This document shows, piece after piece, positions 52,693 to 62,235 of a DNA stretch of 64,000 nucleotides. Position 1 is the first letter of the stretch. Each line of letters begins with the position of its first letter. Under the pieces are notes generated by a model. The model worked only from the letters and a program-made list of their open reading frames with translations, was not told the DNA's origin and searched no databases. Position numbers and translations under genes: made by a program. The DNA is from Candidatus Geothrix skivensis (GTDB taxonomy: Bacteria; Acidobacteriota; Holophagae; Holophagales; Holophagaceae): assembly GCA_016721195.1 (NCBI GenBank), contig JADKIO010000004.1, forward strand, positions 124,001 through 188,000. Reading direction: 5' to 3'.

Positions 52693-53493
52693 ATGCGCAG
52701 CCTGTCGATGGTCTTGCTGCTATCCACCACCGCCGCCTTCGCCCAGCTGGGCGCCCCGCCCGTGCCGGCCTCGGGCCTCGAGCGCACCTGGACCCTGGGT
52801 GGCCAGATCTATGGCCCCACCCTGACAGGCAACTTCAATGGCGTGCAGGATGGTCAGCCCATTGCCGTGGACCTGGACCGGGACCTGGGCCTGGGTAAGG
52901 ACAAGGTCGTGCCGGGGTTCTTCCTCCACTACCAGGGGCCGCGATTTGCCTTCCAGCTCTCCAGCGGCACGGCGGAGTACCGGGGGGACCGGGTGGTCAC
53001 CCGGACGGTGACCGTCAACGGGCAGAATTTCACGGCGGGCACCCGGGTCCAGTCCCACGTGAAACTCGCCAGTGTGGATGGCACCTGGACCATCAAGCTC
53101 CTGCGGGGCTCGGATGCTTGGCTGGGCCTGGATCTGGGGGTGCAATCCTGGACCCTGGACCTGGATGCCATCGGCACCCCCCCGCTGCCCCTGACGCCCT
53201 CCACCGCCAGCACCCGGGTCACGGCACCCATCCCTCAGATCGGGCTCTCCGGCGGGGGCCGGGGCTTCAACGGCATGCTCGAAGCCAAGGCCTACGTGCA
53301 CTACCTGGGCTACAAGCAGGCCAAGTACACCCTGCTGGGCGCCGACCTGCGCTTCTTCCCCGTGCGCTGGTTCGGGCTGCGGGCCTTCTATGAGGGCGGC
53401 AGCTTCGATGTGCCCAAGGGCTCGGTGAAGGATGACTTGGAGTTCAAGCTGGACCGGAAGGGCGCCGGGTTCGGGGGCGTCTTCCGCTTCTGA
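52693..53493 (+). CDS. Outer-membrane beta-barrel protein (paralogue 1)
   Basis: A 266-residue protein with a signal peptide (LSMVLLLSTTAAFAQ). The mature part has barrel-like strands and the final residue is Phe (FGGVFRF). It shares a frame with the following gene: DLDRDLGLG...VVPGFFLHYQ; WLGLDLGVQ; QIGLSGGGRGFNGMLEAKAY; FGLRAFYEGG. No family name is certain. The ATG at 52693 has GGAGGACCC upstream. It probably inserts through the BAM complex as a small porin or scaffold. Confidence 0.72.
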   Translation: MRSLSMVLLLSTTAAFAQLGAPPVPASGLERTWTLGGQIYGPTLTGNFNGVQDGQPIAVDLDRDLGLGKDKVVPGFFLHYQGPRFAFQLSSGTAEYRGDRVVTRTVTVNGQNFTAGTRVQSHVKLASVDGTWTIKLLRGSDAWLGLDLGVQSWTLDLDAIGTPPLPLTPSTASTRVTAPIPQIGLSGGGRGFNGMLEAKAYVHYLGYKQAKYTLLGADLRFFPVRWFGLRAFYEGGSFDVPKGSVKDDLEFKLDRKGAGFGGVFRF

Positions 53494-53576
53494 AGAGAGC
53501 CTGACCTGGGTCCTATCCAAGTCGCCCGGGAGCCGTGTGCTGGTATGGGGCTAGGATGACCATGTCCGGAGGGCCC

Positions 53577-54365
53577 ATGCGTATCGTTCTGCTCCTGCTC
53601 TGCCTACAGGGTGTCGCGGGCCTGGCCCAGATCGGCTCCATGGAGCGGAGCACCGCCACTTCCCCGCTGAACTGGACCTTCGGCTTCCACCGCTCCCAGC
53701 CATCCCTGTCCTCCAGCATCCAGGGAAGCAAGGATGGCAAGGCCTCCCTGGTGGACACGGACTCGGACCTCGGGCTGCAGCGGGAGGGCGGCCCTCTCGG
53801 CGCCATCCTGGAATACCGCAACCAGGCCCACGGCTTTCGTCTGGCCTATGACACCCTGCAGTTCCAGGGGGAGCGGAGCCTGCCCCGGGACATCACCCTG
53901 AACGGGATTGCCTACGCCGCCGCCACGCCGGTGCGCTCCAAGGCCAAGGTGAAAGCCTGGGAAGGTCTCTATACCTACAAACTCACCCAGCAGCCGGATG
54001 CCTGGGTGGGGCTCGACCTGGGGGTGCAGTTCCTGAAGACGGACCATGCCACGACCAATCTGGCCACCGGCGCGGTCCAGACCCTTTCGCCGACCCAGAC
54101 CCTGCCCCAAATTGGCCTCTCGGGTTGGTCCTCCGGAGCAGACGGGCTGCTGGAATCCCGGGTGTTCTACCACTACTTCGCCTACCGGGGGCTGAGCTAC
54201 CACCGCTACGGCGTCGATGCCCGGGCGTACCTCTATCCGGGGTTCGGCCTGAGGGCCTTCTACGAATCCAGCCGGATCAAGATCCCGCCTGGCTCCACCC
54301 AAGGGAACCTGGATATTCGAATGGATGGCACGCTCTACGGCCTGGGACTGGCGGTCCGCTTCTGA
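53577..54365 (+). CDS. Outer-membrane beta-barrel protein (paralogue 2)
   Basis: A 262-residue protein, clearly a tandem paralogue of the preceding gene: DTDSDLGLQREGG, AWVGLDLGVQFLKTD, PQIGLSGWSSGADGLLESRVFYHYFAYRG and FGLRAFYESSRIKIPPGS align in order. A signal peptide is present (IVLLLLCLQGVAGLAQ) and the last residue is Phe (GLAVRF). The ATG at 53577 has GGAGGGCCC upstream. Sequence identity by eye is moderate, so the duplication is old. Function unknown. Confidence 0.72.
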   Translation: MRIVLLLLCLQGVAGLAQIGSMERSTATSPLNWTFGFHRSQPSLSSSIQGSKDGKASLVDTDSDLGLQREGGPLGAILEYRNQAHGFRLAYDTLQFQGERSLPRDITLNGIAYAAATPVRSKAKVKAWEGLYTYKLTQQPDAWVGLDLGVQFLKTDHATTNLATGAVQTLSPTQTLPQIGLSGWSSGADGLLESRVFYHYFAYRGLSYHRYGVDARAYLYPGFGLRAFYESSRIKIPPGSTQGNLDIRMDGTLYGLGLAVRF

Positions 54366-54552
54366 GTTCCAGGGGTGTCTGGTCCTTAGTGCGCGAACCC
54401 CGGAATTGGTTGCAAAAAAAAAGAGTGGACTTTGGCAATCCTGTCATGATGTTCGCGTGACCCGCCAGGGGCGGACCTCACACCATGCTATGACGGCCTT
54501 GTCTGGGGAAAGTCATCGCTACAAAACACCAGACATTCTGCAGGAAACAGTC

Positions 54553-54756
54553 ATGGCTCAAGGCACTGTCAAGTGGTTCAACGCTGAAAAGGGCTTCGGT
54601 TTCATCACCCCAGACGAGGGTGGCGCTGACCTCTTCGTTCACCACACCGCCATCCAGGGCGGTGGCTTCCGTACGCTGGACGAGAACCAGCGCGTCAGTT
54701 TCGAAGTGGCCCAGGGCCAGAAGGGCCCCCAGGCCACCAACGTTCAGAAGGTCTAA
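54553..54756 (+). CDS. Cold-shock family (CspA-like) protein
   Basis: A 67-residue single OB-fold protein that binds single-stranded RNA or DNA. It has both RNP motifs: KGFGFITPDEGG (RNP1) and DLFVHHTAI (RNP2), with the usual GTVKWFNAEKG start. Its 5' leader is long (at least 150 nt after the preceding gene) and may fold, as cold-shock leaders do. The ATG at 54553 follows AGGAAACAG. A strong terminator follows. Confidence 0.95.
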   Translation: MAQGTVKWFNAEKGFGFITPDEGGADLFVHHTAIQGGGFRTLDENQRVSFEVAQGQKGPQATNVQKV

Positions 54757-54774
54757 TCCCCTATCGTTCTGAAG

Positions 54775-54800
54775 AAAAGGCGGCCCCTGGGCCGCCTTTT
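54775..54800 (+). terminator. Rho-independent terminator of the cold-shock gene
   Basis: GGCGGCCC and GGGCCGCC pair across a 2-nt loop, flanked by AAAA and TTTT, 19 nt past the stop. Confidence 0.8.
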
Positions 54801-54888
54801 CGTTTGCCAGGGACGCGCTGCGCGCCGCCGTGGACCGCCGGGCGTGCCAAGGCCCCTACCTGCCGCGTGCTGAGGCTCGAAATTCGTA

Positions 54889-55239
54889 CTAGTGGTGCCC
54901 GTGGCCGTGATCATCTGCCACGGCGGGCTTGCCCATGAACTCAGCCCTGCGGCCCAGGAAGATGACCCACAGGCCGAAGAGGGCCAGGATGGCCAGACCG
55001 ATGAACAGGAAGGCAGGGCGGGCGGCGGCCAGGAAGGGGAACCGGAACCCCAAAAGGCCCAGGATGGCTCCGAAGAAACCCACCGTGATGAGCAGGATGC
55101 CCCAGCGGGCCGAAGACACCGGATTCTGTCCGACCTCCTCCGGCAGGGTGCCGAGGGGGGTCTTCACCTCGCCAGCCACATGGGTGCCCTGGAAGATCAG
55201 GACGACGAACAGAAGGAAATAGAAGACCAGGAAGAGCAT
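54889..55239 (-). CDS. Small three-helix membrane protein with His-rich tail
   Basis: A 116-residue protein. Three hydrophobic segments: LVFYFLLFVVLIFQGTHV at the N-terminus, WGILLITVGFFGAILGLLGF in the middle, and PAFLFIGLAILALFGLWVIFL near the end, followed by a His-rich tail (DDHGHGHH). No family is recognised. The ATG at 55237-55239 has GGAG 6 nt upstream. It faces away from the TetR gene, so the AT-rich operator region at 55323-55367 could influence it too. Confidence 0.65.
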   Translation of the reverse strand: MLFLVFYFLLFVVLIFQGTHVAGEVKTPLGTLPEEVGQNPVSSARWGILLITVGFFGAILGLLGFRFPFLAAARPAFLFIGLAILALFGLWVIFLGRRAEFMGKPAVADDHGHGHH

Positions 55240-55322
55240 GGGGAACTCCGGGGGGTTCCCAGGATCGCATGAAGCGACCTGAGGGGGCGACGAGGGCGTC
55301 GAAAATTTGGGTCTTGACGTCA

Positions 55323-55367
55323 TCAATCGTTTGATTAATCTGATTGAATCGAGTTGATCATTCGATT
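55323..55367 (+). promoter_or_regulatory. Candidate TetR operator region
   Basis: A short AT-rich island with nested dyads, TCAATC...GATTGA (55323-55347) and AATCGA...TCGATT (55347-55367), in the gap between the divergent membrane-protein and TetR genes. The repeated TGATT/AATCA units fit TetR-type autoregulation. Confidence 0.5.
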
Positions 55368-55390
55368 GATTCATTTCTTTGAGGCCAGTC

Positions 55391-56065
55391 ATGACCCCTC
55401 CCACCCTGACCCAGGACACCCGGACCCGCCTCATCGAATCGGCCATCCTCCACTTCGCGGCCAAGGGCTTCGATGGGGCTGGCATCCGAGAGATCGCCAG
55501 GAGCGCCAACGCCAACTCCGCCTTGGTGGCCTACCACTTCTGCGGCAAGGAAGGGCTCTACATGGAGGCCCTCAAGGCCCTCTTCTCCCGCAAGGTGTCG
55601 CCGGTGTCCCTGCTGGCGGACCTGCCGCCGCCCGGATCGCCAGGGGCCCGGAAGGCCGCGCTGCAGGGCCTCCAGGACTACATCCGCGCCTTCGCTGCCG
55701 AAATCATGGCCTGCCAGGGCGCGGACCCCATTGATGAAGCGGCCATGGTGCTCATGACCCGCGAGATGCAGTCCCCCCGGGAGGCCTCCTCCGCCCTGCT
55801 CGTCGAGCACATCCGGCCCTATGTCACCTACCTGACGAACTGTCTCCAGATCCTGAGGCCGGATCTGGATGAGGATGCGCTCTTCTCCATGGGCGTGAGC
55901 ATCCAGGGACTCATGCTCCACTTCCGGAATTCCCTGGGCATCCTCCGGCTGATCCGCGGCAATCCGGCCTATCCCGAGGATCTCGCCAAGGTCATCCAGC
56001 ATCACGTCGACTTCAGCCTCCGGGGCCTTGGCGTCCCCGAGGCCTTCCCGCAAGTGAGGAACTGA
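55391..56065 (+). CDS. TetR-family transcriptional repressor (CerR-like C-terminus)
   Basis: A 224-residue regulator. The N-terminal TetR helix-turn-helix is clear (TRLIESAILHFAAKGFDGAGIREIARSANANSALVAYHFCGKEGLYMEAL). The C-terminal ligand domain is of the DUF1956/CerR kind (HIRPYVTYLTNCLQILRPDLDEDALFSMGVSIQGLML). Start ATG at 55391 with GAGG upstream; a TTG just before is disfavoured. It ends 2 nt before tolC and leads the efflux operon, so it is likely a repressor of that operon and of itself, released by a toxic compound. Confidence 0.9.
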   Translation: MTPPTLTQDTRTRLIESAILHFAAKGFDGAGIREIARSANANSALVAYHFCGKEGLYMEALKALFSRKVSPVSLLADLPPPGSPGARKAALQGLQDYIRAFAAEIMACQGADPIDEAAMVLMTREMQSPREASSALLVEHIRPYVTYLTNCLQILRPDLDEDALFSMGVSIQGLMLHFRNSLGILRLIRGNPAYPEDLAKVIQHHVDFSLRGLGVPEAFPQVRN

Positions 56066-56067
56066 CC

Positions 56068-57375
56068 ATGCTTTTCATCTCACCTCCCGCCCTCCAGGAA
56101 CCCGCCCCGTCGGCCGTGTCGGCGCCCCGGGCACCGCTGTCGCTGGATCTGCCCGGCGCCATCGCCCGGGCCCGGAACGAGAACCCCCTGCTCCGCGCCG
56201 CCAAGGCCCGGGTGGAGGAACGGCGCGGCCTCATCACCACGACCCGGGCCGATGCCCTGCCCCAGCTGACCCTCATGGGCGACTTCACGCGGATGCGCGA
56301 TGTCTCCATGCTCAACAGCGGCTTCGCGGATCTGGCTCCGGCCCTGGGTTTCCCGGTCAGTTCCCTGGTGGGCACCCGCAGCATCTATACCAGCCAGGCC
56401 AACCTGAGCCAGCCCCTCTTCTATTGGGGCAAGCTGGGCACGGCCGTCGATATTGCCAAGATGGGGGCCCAGGAAGCCACCTTCGCCTACACCACCTCGG
56501 AGCTGGACATCCTCCATGGCGTGGCCAAGGCCTACCTGGCGGTCCTCTCCGCCCAGGCGGAGCAGGAGGTCATCGAAAGCCGCCGGAAGACCGCCGAGCA
56601 GTTCGTGTCCGATGTGAAGGCCCGGCTGGAGGCCCAGACCGCCACGGAGCTGGATCGCCTTCGGGCGGAAAGCGAGCTCCTGGCCGTGATCCCGGAAGCC
56701 CTCCAGGCCGATGCCCAGGTGAAGCGCTCCCTGGAAGTGCTGAACGGGCAGCTGGGGCTGGATCCCCGGGCTCCCCTCACCCTTTCGAGCCTTGGCCAGC
56801 CGGAAGCCACCCCCAAGCCGGGCGGCGCCGAGCGCAGCGAGCTCGCCCAGCTGAAGCAGCAGGAGGCCATGTACCGGGCCAACGAAAAGATCATCACCTC
56901 GGACCTGCGGCCCAAGTTCGACCTCACCGCCAGCTACGGCTATCAGGCCGCCAAGTCCGACAACCTGTTCAAGGAGCCCTACGACACCTGGAAGGTGAGC
57001 GTCACCATGAAGTTCCCGGTCTTCGACGGGCTGCGCAGCTCGGGCAAGCGGGCCCAGAACACCGCCCAGCTTGAGCAGGTGAAGCAGGCCCGCATCGACC
57101 GGGAGCGGTCGGTGGCCATCGAGCAGAGCTCCGCCGACCGGGAGCTGGAGAAGAGCCTGGCCCTCAACGAGGCCGCCCGGCGGGCCCATGACGCCACGCT
57201 GGAGGCGCTGCGCATGAGCCGCGAATCCTTCGAACAGGGCCTCATCACCTCCCTGGACCTGCTCCAGGCGGAGCGCGCCGAACGCCAGGCCGAAAGCCAG
57301 CGCCGCCGTGCCGAGCTGGGCCTCTGGTCCGCCCGCTTCGATCAGCGCCGCTCCCTCGGCCTTCCCCCTCTGTGA
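56068..57375 (+). CDS. TolC-family outer-membrane efflux protein
   Basis: A 435-residue outer-membrane channel component of an RND pump. It has a TolC-like double repeat: LDLPGAIARARNENPLLRAAKARVEERRG early and QVKRSLEVLNGQLGLDP in the middle, and SREDS-type QGLITSLDLLQAERAERQAESQRRRAE near the end. The usual signal peptide is poor: the protein starts MLFISPPALQEPAPSAVSAP, so a longer N-terminus or a missing signal should be considered. The reading frame is intact. It begins 2 nt after the TetR gene. Confidence 0.88.
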   Translation: MLFISPPALQEPAPSAVSAPRAPLSLDLPGAIARARNENPLLRAAKARVEERRGLITTTRADALPQLTLMGDFTRMRDVSMLNSGFADLAPALGFPVSSLVGTRSIYTSQANLSQPLFYWGKLGTAVDIAKMGAQEATFAYTTSELDILHGVAKAYLAVLSAQAEQEVIESRRKTAEQFVSDVKARLEAQTATELDRLRAESELLAVIPEALQADAQVKRSLEVLNGQLGLDPRAPLTLSSLGQPEATPKPGGAERSELAQLKQQEAMYRANEKIITSDLRPKFDLTASYGYQAAKSDNLFKEPYDTWKVSVTMKFPVFDGLRSSGKRAQNTAQLEQVKQARIDRERSVAIEQSSADRELEKSLALNEAARRAHDATLEALRMSRESFEQGLITSLDLLQAERAERQAESQRRRAELGLWSARFDQRRSLGLPPL

Positions 57376-57400
57376 CCTTGACGAATCTCTGGAGTCGAAC

Positions 57401-58526
57401 ATGAACCGCCGCACCCTCTTCTACATCGCCCTGCCCATCGTCCTGATCGCCGGGGCAGCCACCTTCCACCGCACCCAGCGCAACAACGAGCTGAAGCACC
57501 AGGCCGCCGTGAAGGGCGAAGGCACCGTGGCCGTTACGCTGGTGAGCGTCCAGGCCGGACCTTCCGTCCCGCCGTGGCCTTCACGGGCACCTTGCTGGCG
57601 GTGAACCGGGCCGAGCTGAAGGCCGAGGTCACCGGCCGGGTGACCCGCGTGGCCGTGCAGGAGGGCGACACCGTCGCCGCCGGGGCTCTGCTCGGCGCCC
57701 AGGACGAGGACGACTACGCGCTGGGCGTGCAGGCGGCCGAGGCCCAGGTGGCCCAGGCCCGGGCCCAGGCCCTCCAGGCCCAGCGGGACAACGATCGTTC
57801 CATCGCGCTGCTGGAGAAGCGGAGCATCACCCGCCAGGCCGCCCAGCAGGCCGAGACCGCCTTCAACGCCACCCGGGCCGCGGCCCAGGCCGCGGACAGC
57901 AACCTGGGCCTGGCCCGGCTCCGCCTGAAGAAGGCCCGCCTGGTAGCCCCCTTCGCGGGCCAGGTGTCCCGGCGGCTGGTGCAGCCCGGCGAGATGCTGA
58001 ACCCCGGCCAGACCGCCTTCGAGGTGGTGGACAACCGGAAGCTCGAGATCCGCGCCGACCTGCCCACGGAGGCCATGGCCCAGATCAAGGTCGGCCAGCG
58101 GGCCACCTTCCGCGCCATCGGCCTGAACCAGCTGGTGGAGGGCCGGGTCGCCCAGGTGAGCCCCAGCCTCTCCCAGGATGGCCGCACGCTGCGGGTCCGG
58201 ATCGAGGTCGCCAATCCCGACGGTCTGCTCAAGGGCGGGCTCTTCGTGGAGGGCGTGATCCTGGGCGAGGGGAGACCAAGAGCCCCGCCCTGCCGGCCAC
58301 CCTGCTGAAGGCCCAGGACCGCGATGCAGAGCTCTTCGTCGCCGAGCAGGGTCTGGCCGCCCGCCGCAAGGTGGTGCTGGGGCCAGAACAGGACGGCTAC
58401 CGCCCCATCAGCGGACTGCCGGTGGGCACCCAGGTCATCGACAGCGGCAAGGACCTGGTGGGCGTGGGCAGCCGCCTGCGCGTGGCCGGCGTTCCCGCCC
58501 CTGCCTCCACCACGGGAGGGAAGTGA
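57401..58526 (+). CDS. RND efflux periplasmic adaptor subunit, frame broken twice
   Basis: Membrane-fusion (HlyD/AcrA-like) protein bridging the RND pump and TolC. Residues 1-25 are a membrane anchor (LFYIALPIVLIAGAATF). The barrel-sandwich and hairpin follow (RAELKAEVTGRVTRVAVQEGDTVAAGALL; APFAGQVSRRLVQPGEMLNPG), then LEIRADLPTEAMAQIKVGQRATF and a C-terminal QVIDSGKDLVGVGS. The frame slips by -1 near 57556-57574 and again near 58270-58280, each fitted by one missing base in a C or G run. With both restored the product is about 375 residues, normal for the family. Confidence 0.85.
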
Positions 58527-58529
58527 GCC

Positions 58530-61484
58530 ATGTTTCTTTCTGACCTCTCCATCCGCCGCCCCGTCTTCACCGTCTGCATCATGCTGGCCCTGGTGGTGCT
58601 GGGCCTCTTCTCCGTGAAGAGCCTGGGCATCGACCAATGCCCAACACCGACATCCCCACGGTCACCGTCTCCGTCATCTACCCCGGCGCCAGCCCCGGAG
58701 TCCGTGAAGCAGGACGTGGTGCGGAAGATCGAGGAGGCCGTCAACCCCATCGAGAAGATCAAGGAGATCAGCTCCACCAGCCAGGAGGGCCTGGGCACCC
58801 TGGTGGTCCAGTTCCACCTGGGCCGCAACGTGGACAACGCCCTGAACGATGTGCGCACCAAGATCGGCCAGATCCGCCGGGACCTGCCCAACAACATCGA
58901 GGAGCCGGTCATCTCCAAGTTCGATCCCGCCCAGCTGCCGGTGCTCTCCTGGTGGTGAAGCCCGACGCCAAGCACGCCGGCATGAACGATCGGGAGCTCA
59001 CCCGCATCGCCGAGGACTTCCTCAAGCGGCGCATCGAGAACATCCCTGGCGTGGGCAAGGTGGACCCGGCGGGCGTCAGCACCCGCGAGATCCTCGTGCA
59101 GATCGACCCCCAGAAGCTCGAAGCCAAGGGCCTGGCCCTCCAGGCCGTGAAGAGCGCCCTGGCCAGTGACACCATGGCCATTCCCAGCGGCAACCTGCTC
59201 CAGGGCAGCCGCGAGGTCTCGGTGAAGGTGGACGCCAAGGCCAGGTCCGTGGACGACTTCAACCCGCGTGATCGTGGGCAACAAGGAAGGCCGCCCCATC
59301 GAGCTGCAGGAAGTGGCCAAGGTTGTGGATGGCATCAAGAGAAGCGCAGCCTGGCCCGCCTGGATGGCAAGGACGTGGTGGCCCTGGAGATCCAGCGGCA
59401 GACCGGCGGCAACACCGTGGCCATGGTCACGGCGGTGGAGAAAGCCCTCCACGAGCTGAAGCCCGAGCTGCAGAAGCAGGGCGTCGAGGTGGTCACGGCC
59501 AAGGACAACGCCCGCTTCATCATCAACAACGTGGAGGACGTGAACATCTCCATCTACGTGGGCGGCCTGCTCACGGTGATCATCGTGTTCTTCTTCCTGA
59601 AGAGCTGGCGCTCCACCCTCATCACCAGCCTCACCCTGCCCGTGTCCGTGATCTCGACCTTCATCGTCATGCGGGCCCTGGATTTCACCCTCAACACCAT
59701 GACCCTCATGGGCCTCAGCCTGGCCATCGGCATCCTCATCGACGACGCCATCGTGGTGCGCGAAAACATCACGCGGCACGCGGAGATGGGCAAGGACCAT
59801 GTGACAGCAGCCCGGGAGGGCACGGCCGAGATCGGCCCCGCGGTCATCGCCACCACCCTGTCGATCCTGGCGGTGTTCGTGCCCGTGGCCTTCATGGGCG
59901 GCATCGTGGGCAAGTTCTTCTTCCCCTTCGGCATCGTCGTGGCCTTCGCCGTGGCCGTGTCGCTGTTCGTGAGCTTCACGCTGGATCCCATGCTCAGCGC
60001 CGTGTGGCCCGATCCCGAGCATGAGAAGAGCGCCGATGGCCATGTGCACTACAAAGGCCGGAACTGGATCATGCGCAGCGTGGAAGCCTTCGGGCGGGTG
60101 CTCGACCGCTGGGAGCAGTTCTACAAGAAGGCCATCGAATGGGCCCTGGAGCACCGCTGGACGGTGATGGGCGCCGGCAGGGGCCAGCTTCTTCCTGGCC
60201 ATTGGGCCGCCGCCCCAATCACGTGAAGATCCGCCGCCAGATCCGCGAGGCCTTCCGCTCCGTCCCCGGGGTGGATGCCGCCGTGGGACCGGTGAGCGAC
60301 TGGGGCATGGCCTTCCCCATCATGGTGGCCGTGCAGGCGCCGGACCGCGATGCGGTCATCCGGGCCGTGCCCCTGGTGAAGGAGGCGCTGAAGAGCGTCC
60401 CCGGCGCCGTGGACGTCACCACCAGCCTGGATAGTGGCAAGCCCGAGCTGAGGCTGGTCATCGACCGCAAGGCCGCCTCGGACCTGGGCGTGAGCCCGGC
60501 CCTGGTGGCCCAGATGGTGCGCCCCATGGTGGATGGCGAGAAGGTGGCCAAATGCGAAAGACGAGCAGGGGCGAGCAGCGGGACGTGCGGGTCCGGCTCG
60601 AGGACCAGCAGCGCCGCTTCACCACCCAGCTGGCCAACATGACTGTGGTCAGCACGAAGGATCTGGGGCGGCAAGCGCCCGCTGGTGCGCCTCAACCAGG
60701 TGGTGGTGCGCTTCGAGGAAGGCATCGCCCCGCCAAGCTCAGCGCCACGACCTCATGGAAGAGGTGGAAGTGAATGCCAACTTCGATGGCTCCACCCTCG
60801 GCGAAGTCAGCGCAGGCGCCGCCAAGAAGGTGGCGGGGCTGAAGGCCCAGCGGCATTCTGCCCGAGGGCGTCCGGGTGGAGTTCTGGGCCAGACCCGCGA
60901 TCAGAAGAGAAACCGCGGGCTACATGGGCACCTCGCTGCTGCTGGCGATCTTCTTCATCTACTTCGTGCTGGCCAGCCGGTTCGAAAGCTTCAAGCTGCC
61001 CATCGCCATCATGGCCAGCCTGCCCCTTTCCATGGTGGGCATGGTGCTCATGCTGCTCATCACCGGCGATTCCATGTCCCATGATGACGAGCATCGGCAT
61101 GATCCTGCTCATGGGCCTGGTGACCAAGAACGCCATTCTCCTGGTGGACCACGCTGCACCTGGAACGGGAGGAGGGCATCTCCCGCCGTCAGGCCATCAT
61201 CCGCGCGGGCACCGTGCGGCTGCGCCCATCCTCATGACCAGCTTCGCCATGATCGGCGGCATGCTGCCGCTCTTCCTGGCACCCTGGGCGCCGGGGCCGA
61301 GATGCGGGCCCCCATGGCCCGGGCCGTGGTGGGGGCCTCATCGCCTCCACCCTGCTCACGCTCATCGTGGTGCCGGTGTTCTTCGAACTCCTCGAGGACT
61401 TCACCCTGGCCAAGTCCTGGGCCTGGCTTCGCCAGCGCCTGGAGCCGGCCCGCCCGGAAGCCGCCCCTGGACGCCCCTTGGTGA
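58530..61484 (+). CDS. RND multidrug efflux permease (HAE1 type), multiply frameshifted
   Basis: Proton-driven inner-membrane pump of the tripartite efflux system. The clear start MFLSDLSIRRPVFTVCIMLAL and NTDIPTVTVSVIYPGAS-PESVKQDVV lie in different frames. FLKSWRSTLITSLTLPVSVISTF, MGLSLAIGILIDDAIVVREN (membrane-embedded Asp pair) and VAFMGGIVGKFFFPFGIV mark helices 2-6. The porter domain is near 60230-60540, and the second membrane half is near 60930-61390 (IMASLPLSMVGMVLML; MTSFAMIGGMLPLF). At least ten indels occur between 58640 and 61470. With them repaired the length, about 985 residues, is near normal. The end is approximate. Confidence 0.83.
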
Positions 61485-61492
61485 GGCTCCCG

Positions 61493-62235
61493 ATGCCCTG
61501 AGTCACCCTTCTACGCCGCCGTGGAATCCCGGCGCACCATCCGGACTTCCTGCCGGATCCCGTGCCCCAGGAGGTGCTGGACCGCTGCCTCGACGCGGCC
61601 CGGCTGGCGCCGAGTTCCAGCAACCTGCGGCCCTGGGAGTTCGTGATCATCCGCGACCCAGGCCCGCCTGGCCGCCAACGCGATCTGTCTGGACCAGAGC
61701 CCGCCGAAGACCGCCCGGTACTCATCGCCCTGGTCACCCACCGGGATACCTGGCGCCGGAACCAGGACGAGATCCTCCGGTCTTCGAAAGCCGTGGGCCC
61801 CTGCCCCGAAGCCAGGCTTCCTACTACCGGAAGATCATCCCCTGGTCTGCCATGACTGGCCCCTTCAGGGGGTGCTGGGTCCCCTGAAACGCCTGTTCAG
61901 CCCGCCTCGCCTCGCTCTCCAGGCCCCACGCCGAACCTCATGTCGCGGTCGGACATCCGGGTCATGGCCCACAAGAGCACCGCGCTCGCCGCCGCCACCT
62001 TCATGCTGGCCATCCGGGCCGGGCTTCGACACCTGCCCCATGGAGGGCTTCGACCCCTGGCGGGCCAAGGCCCTGCTCGGACTCTGGCAGCGCCGGGTGA
62101 ACATGTTCCTGGCGGTGGGCAAGCGCAGCGAGAAGGGACTGTGGTGGGACCGGGTGCTCATGCCGAGGAAAGTGGGCTGTCCAGGAGATCTACGTCGTCT
62201 CCGGGCCCGCTTGCGGCACTCTGAAGGATCTATGA
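61493..62235 (+). CDS. Nitroreductase-family protein, frameshifted
   Basis: FMN-dependent nitroreductase-like oxidoreductase, read through several indels. Recognisable in order are SPFYAAVESRRTIR, VLDRCLDAARLAPSSSNLRPWEFVIIRD, MAHKSTALAAATFMLAIRA, GFDTCPMEGFDPWRAKALL and RVNMFLAVGKRSEKGLWWDRVLMPR. The segment ends VQEIYVVSGPACGTLKDL-stop at 62233-62235. The ATG at 61493 has GTGAGG 6 nt upstream, so the start is good. The stop overlaps the mfd start (ATGA). Substrate unknown; oxygen-insensitive nitro- or quinone reduction is usual for the family. Confidence 0.8.
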
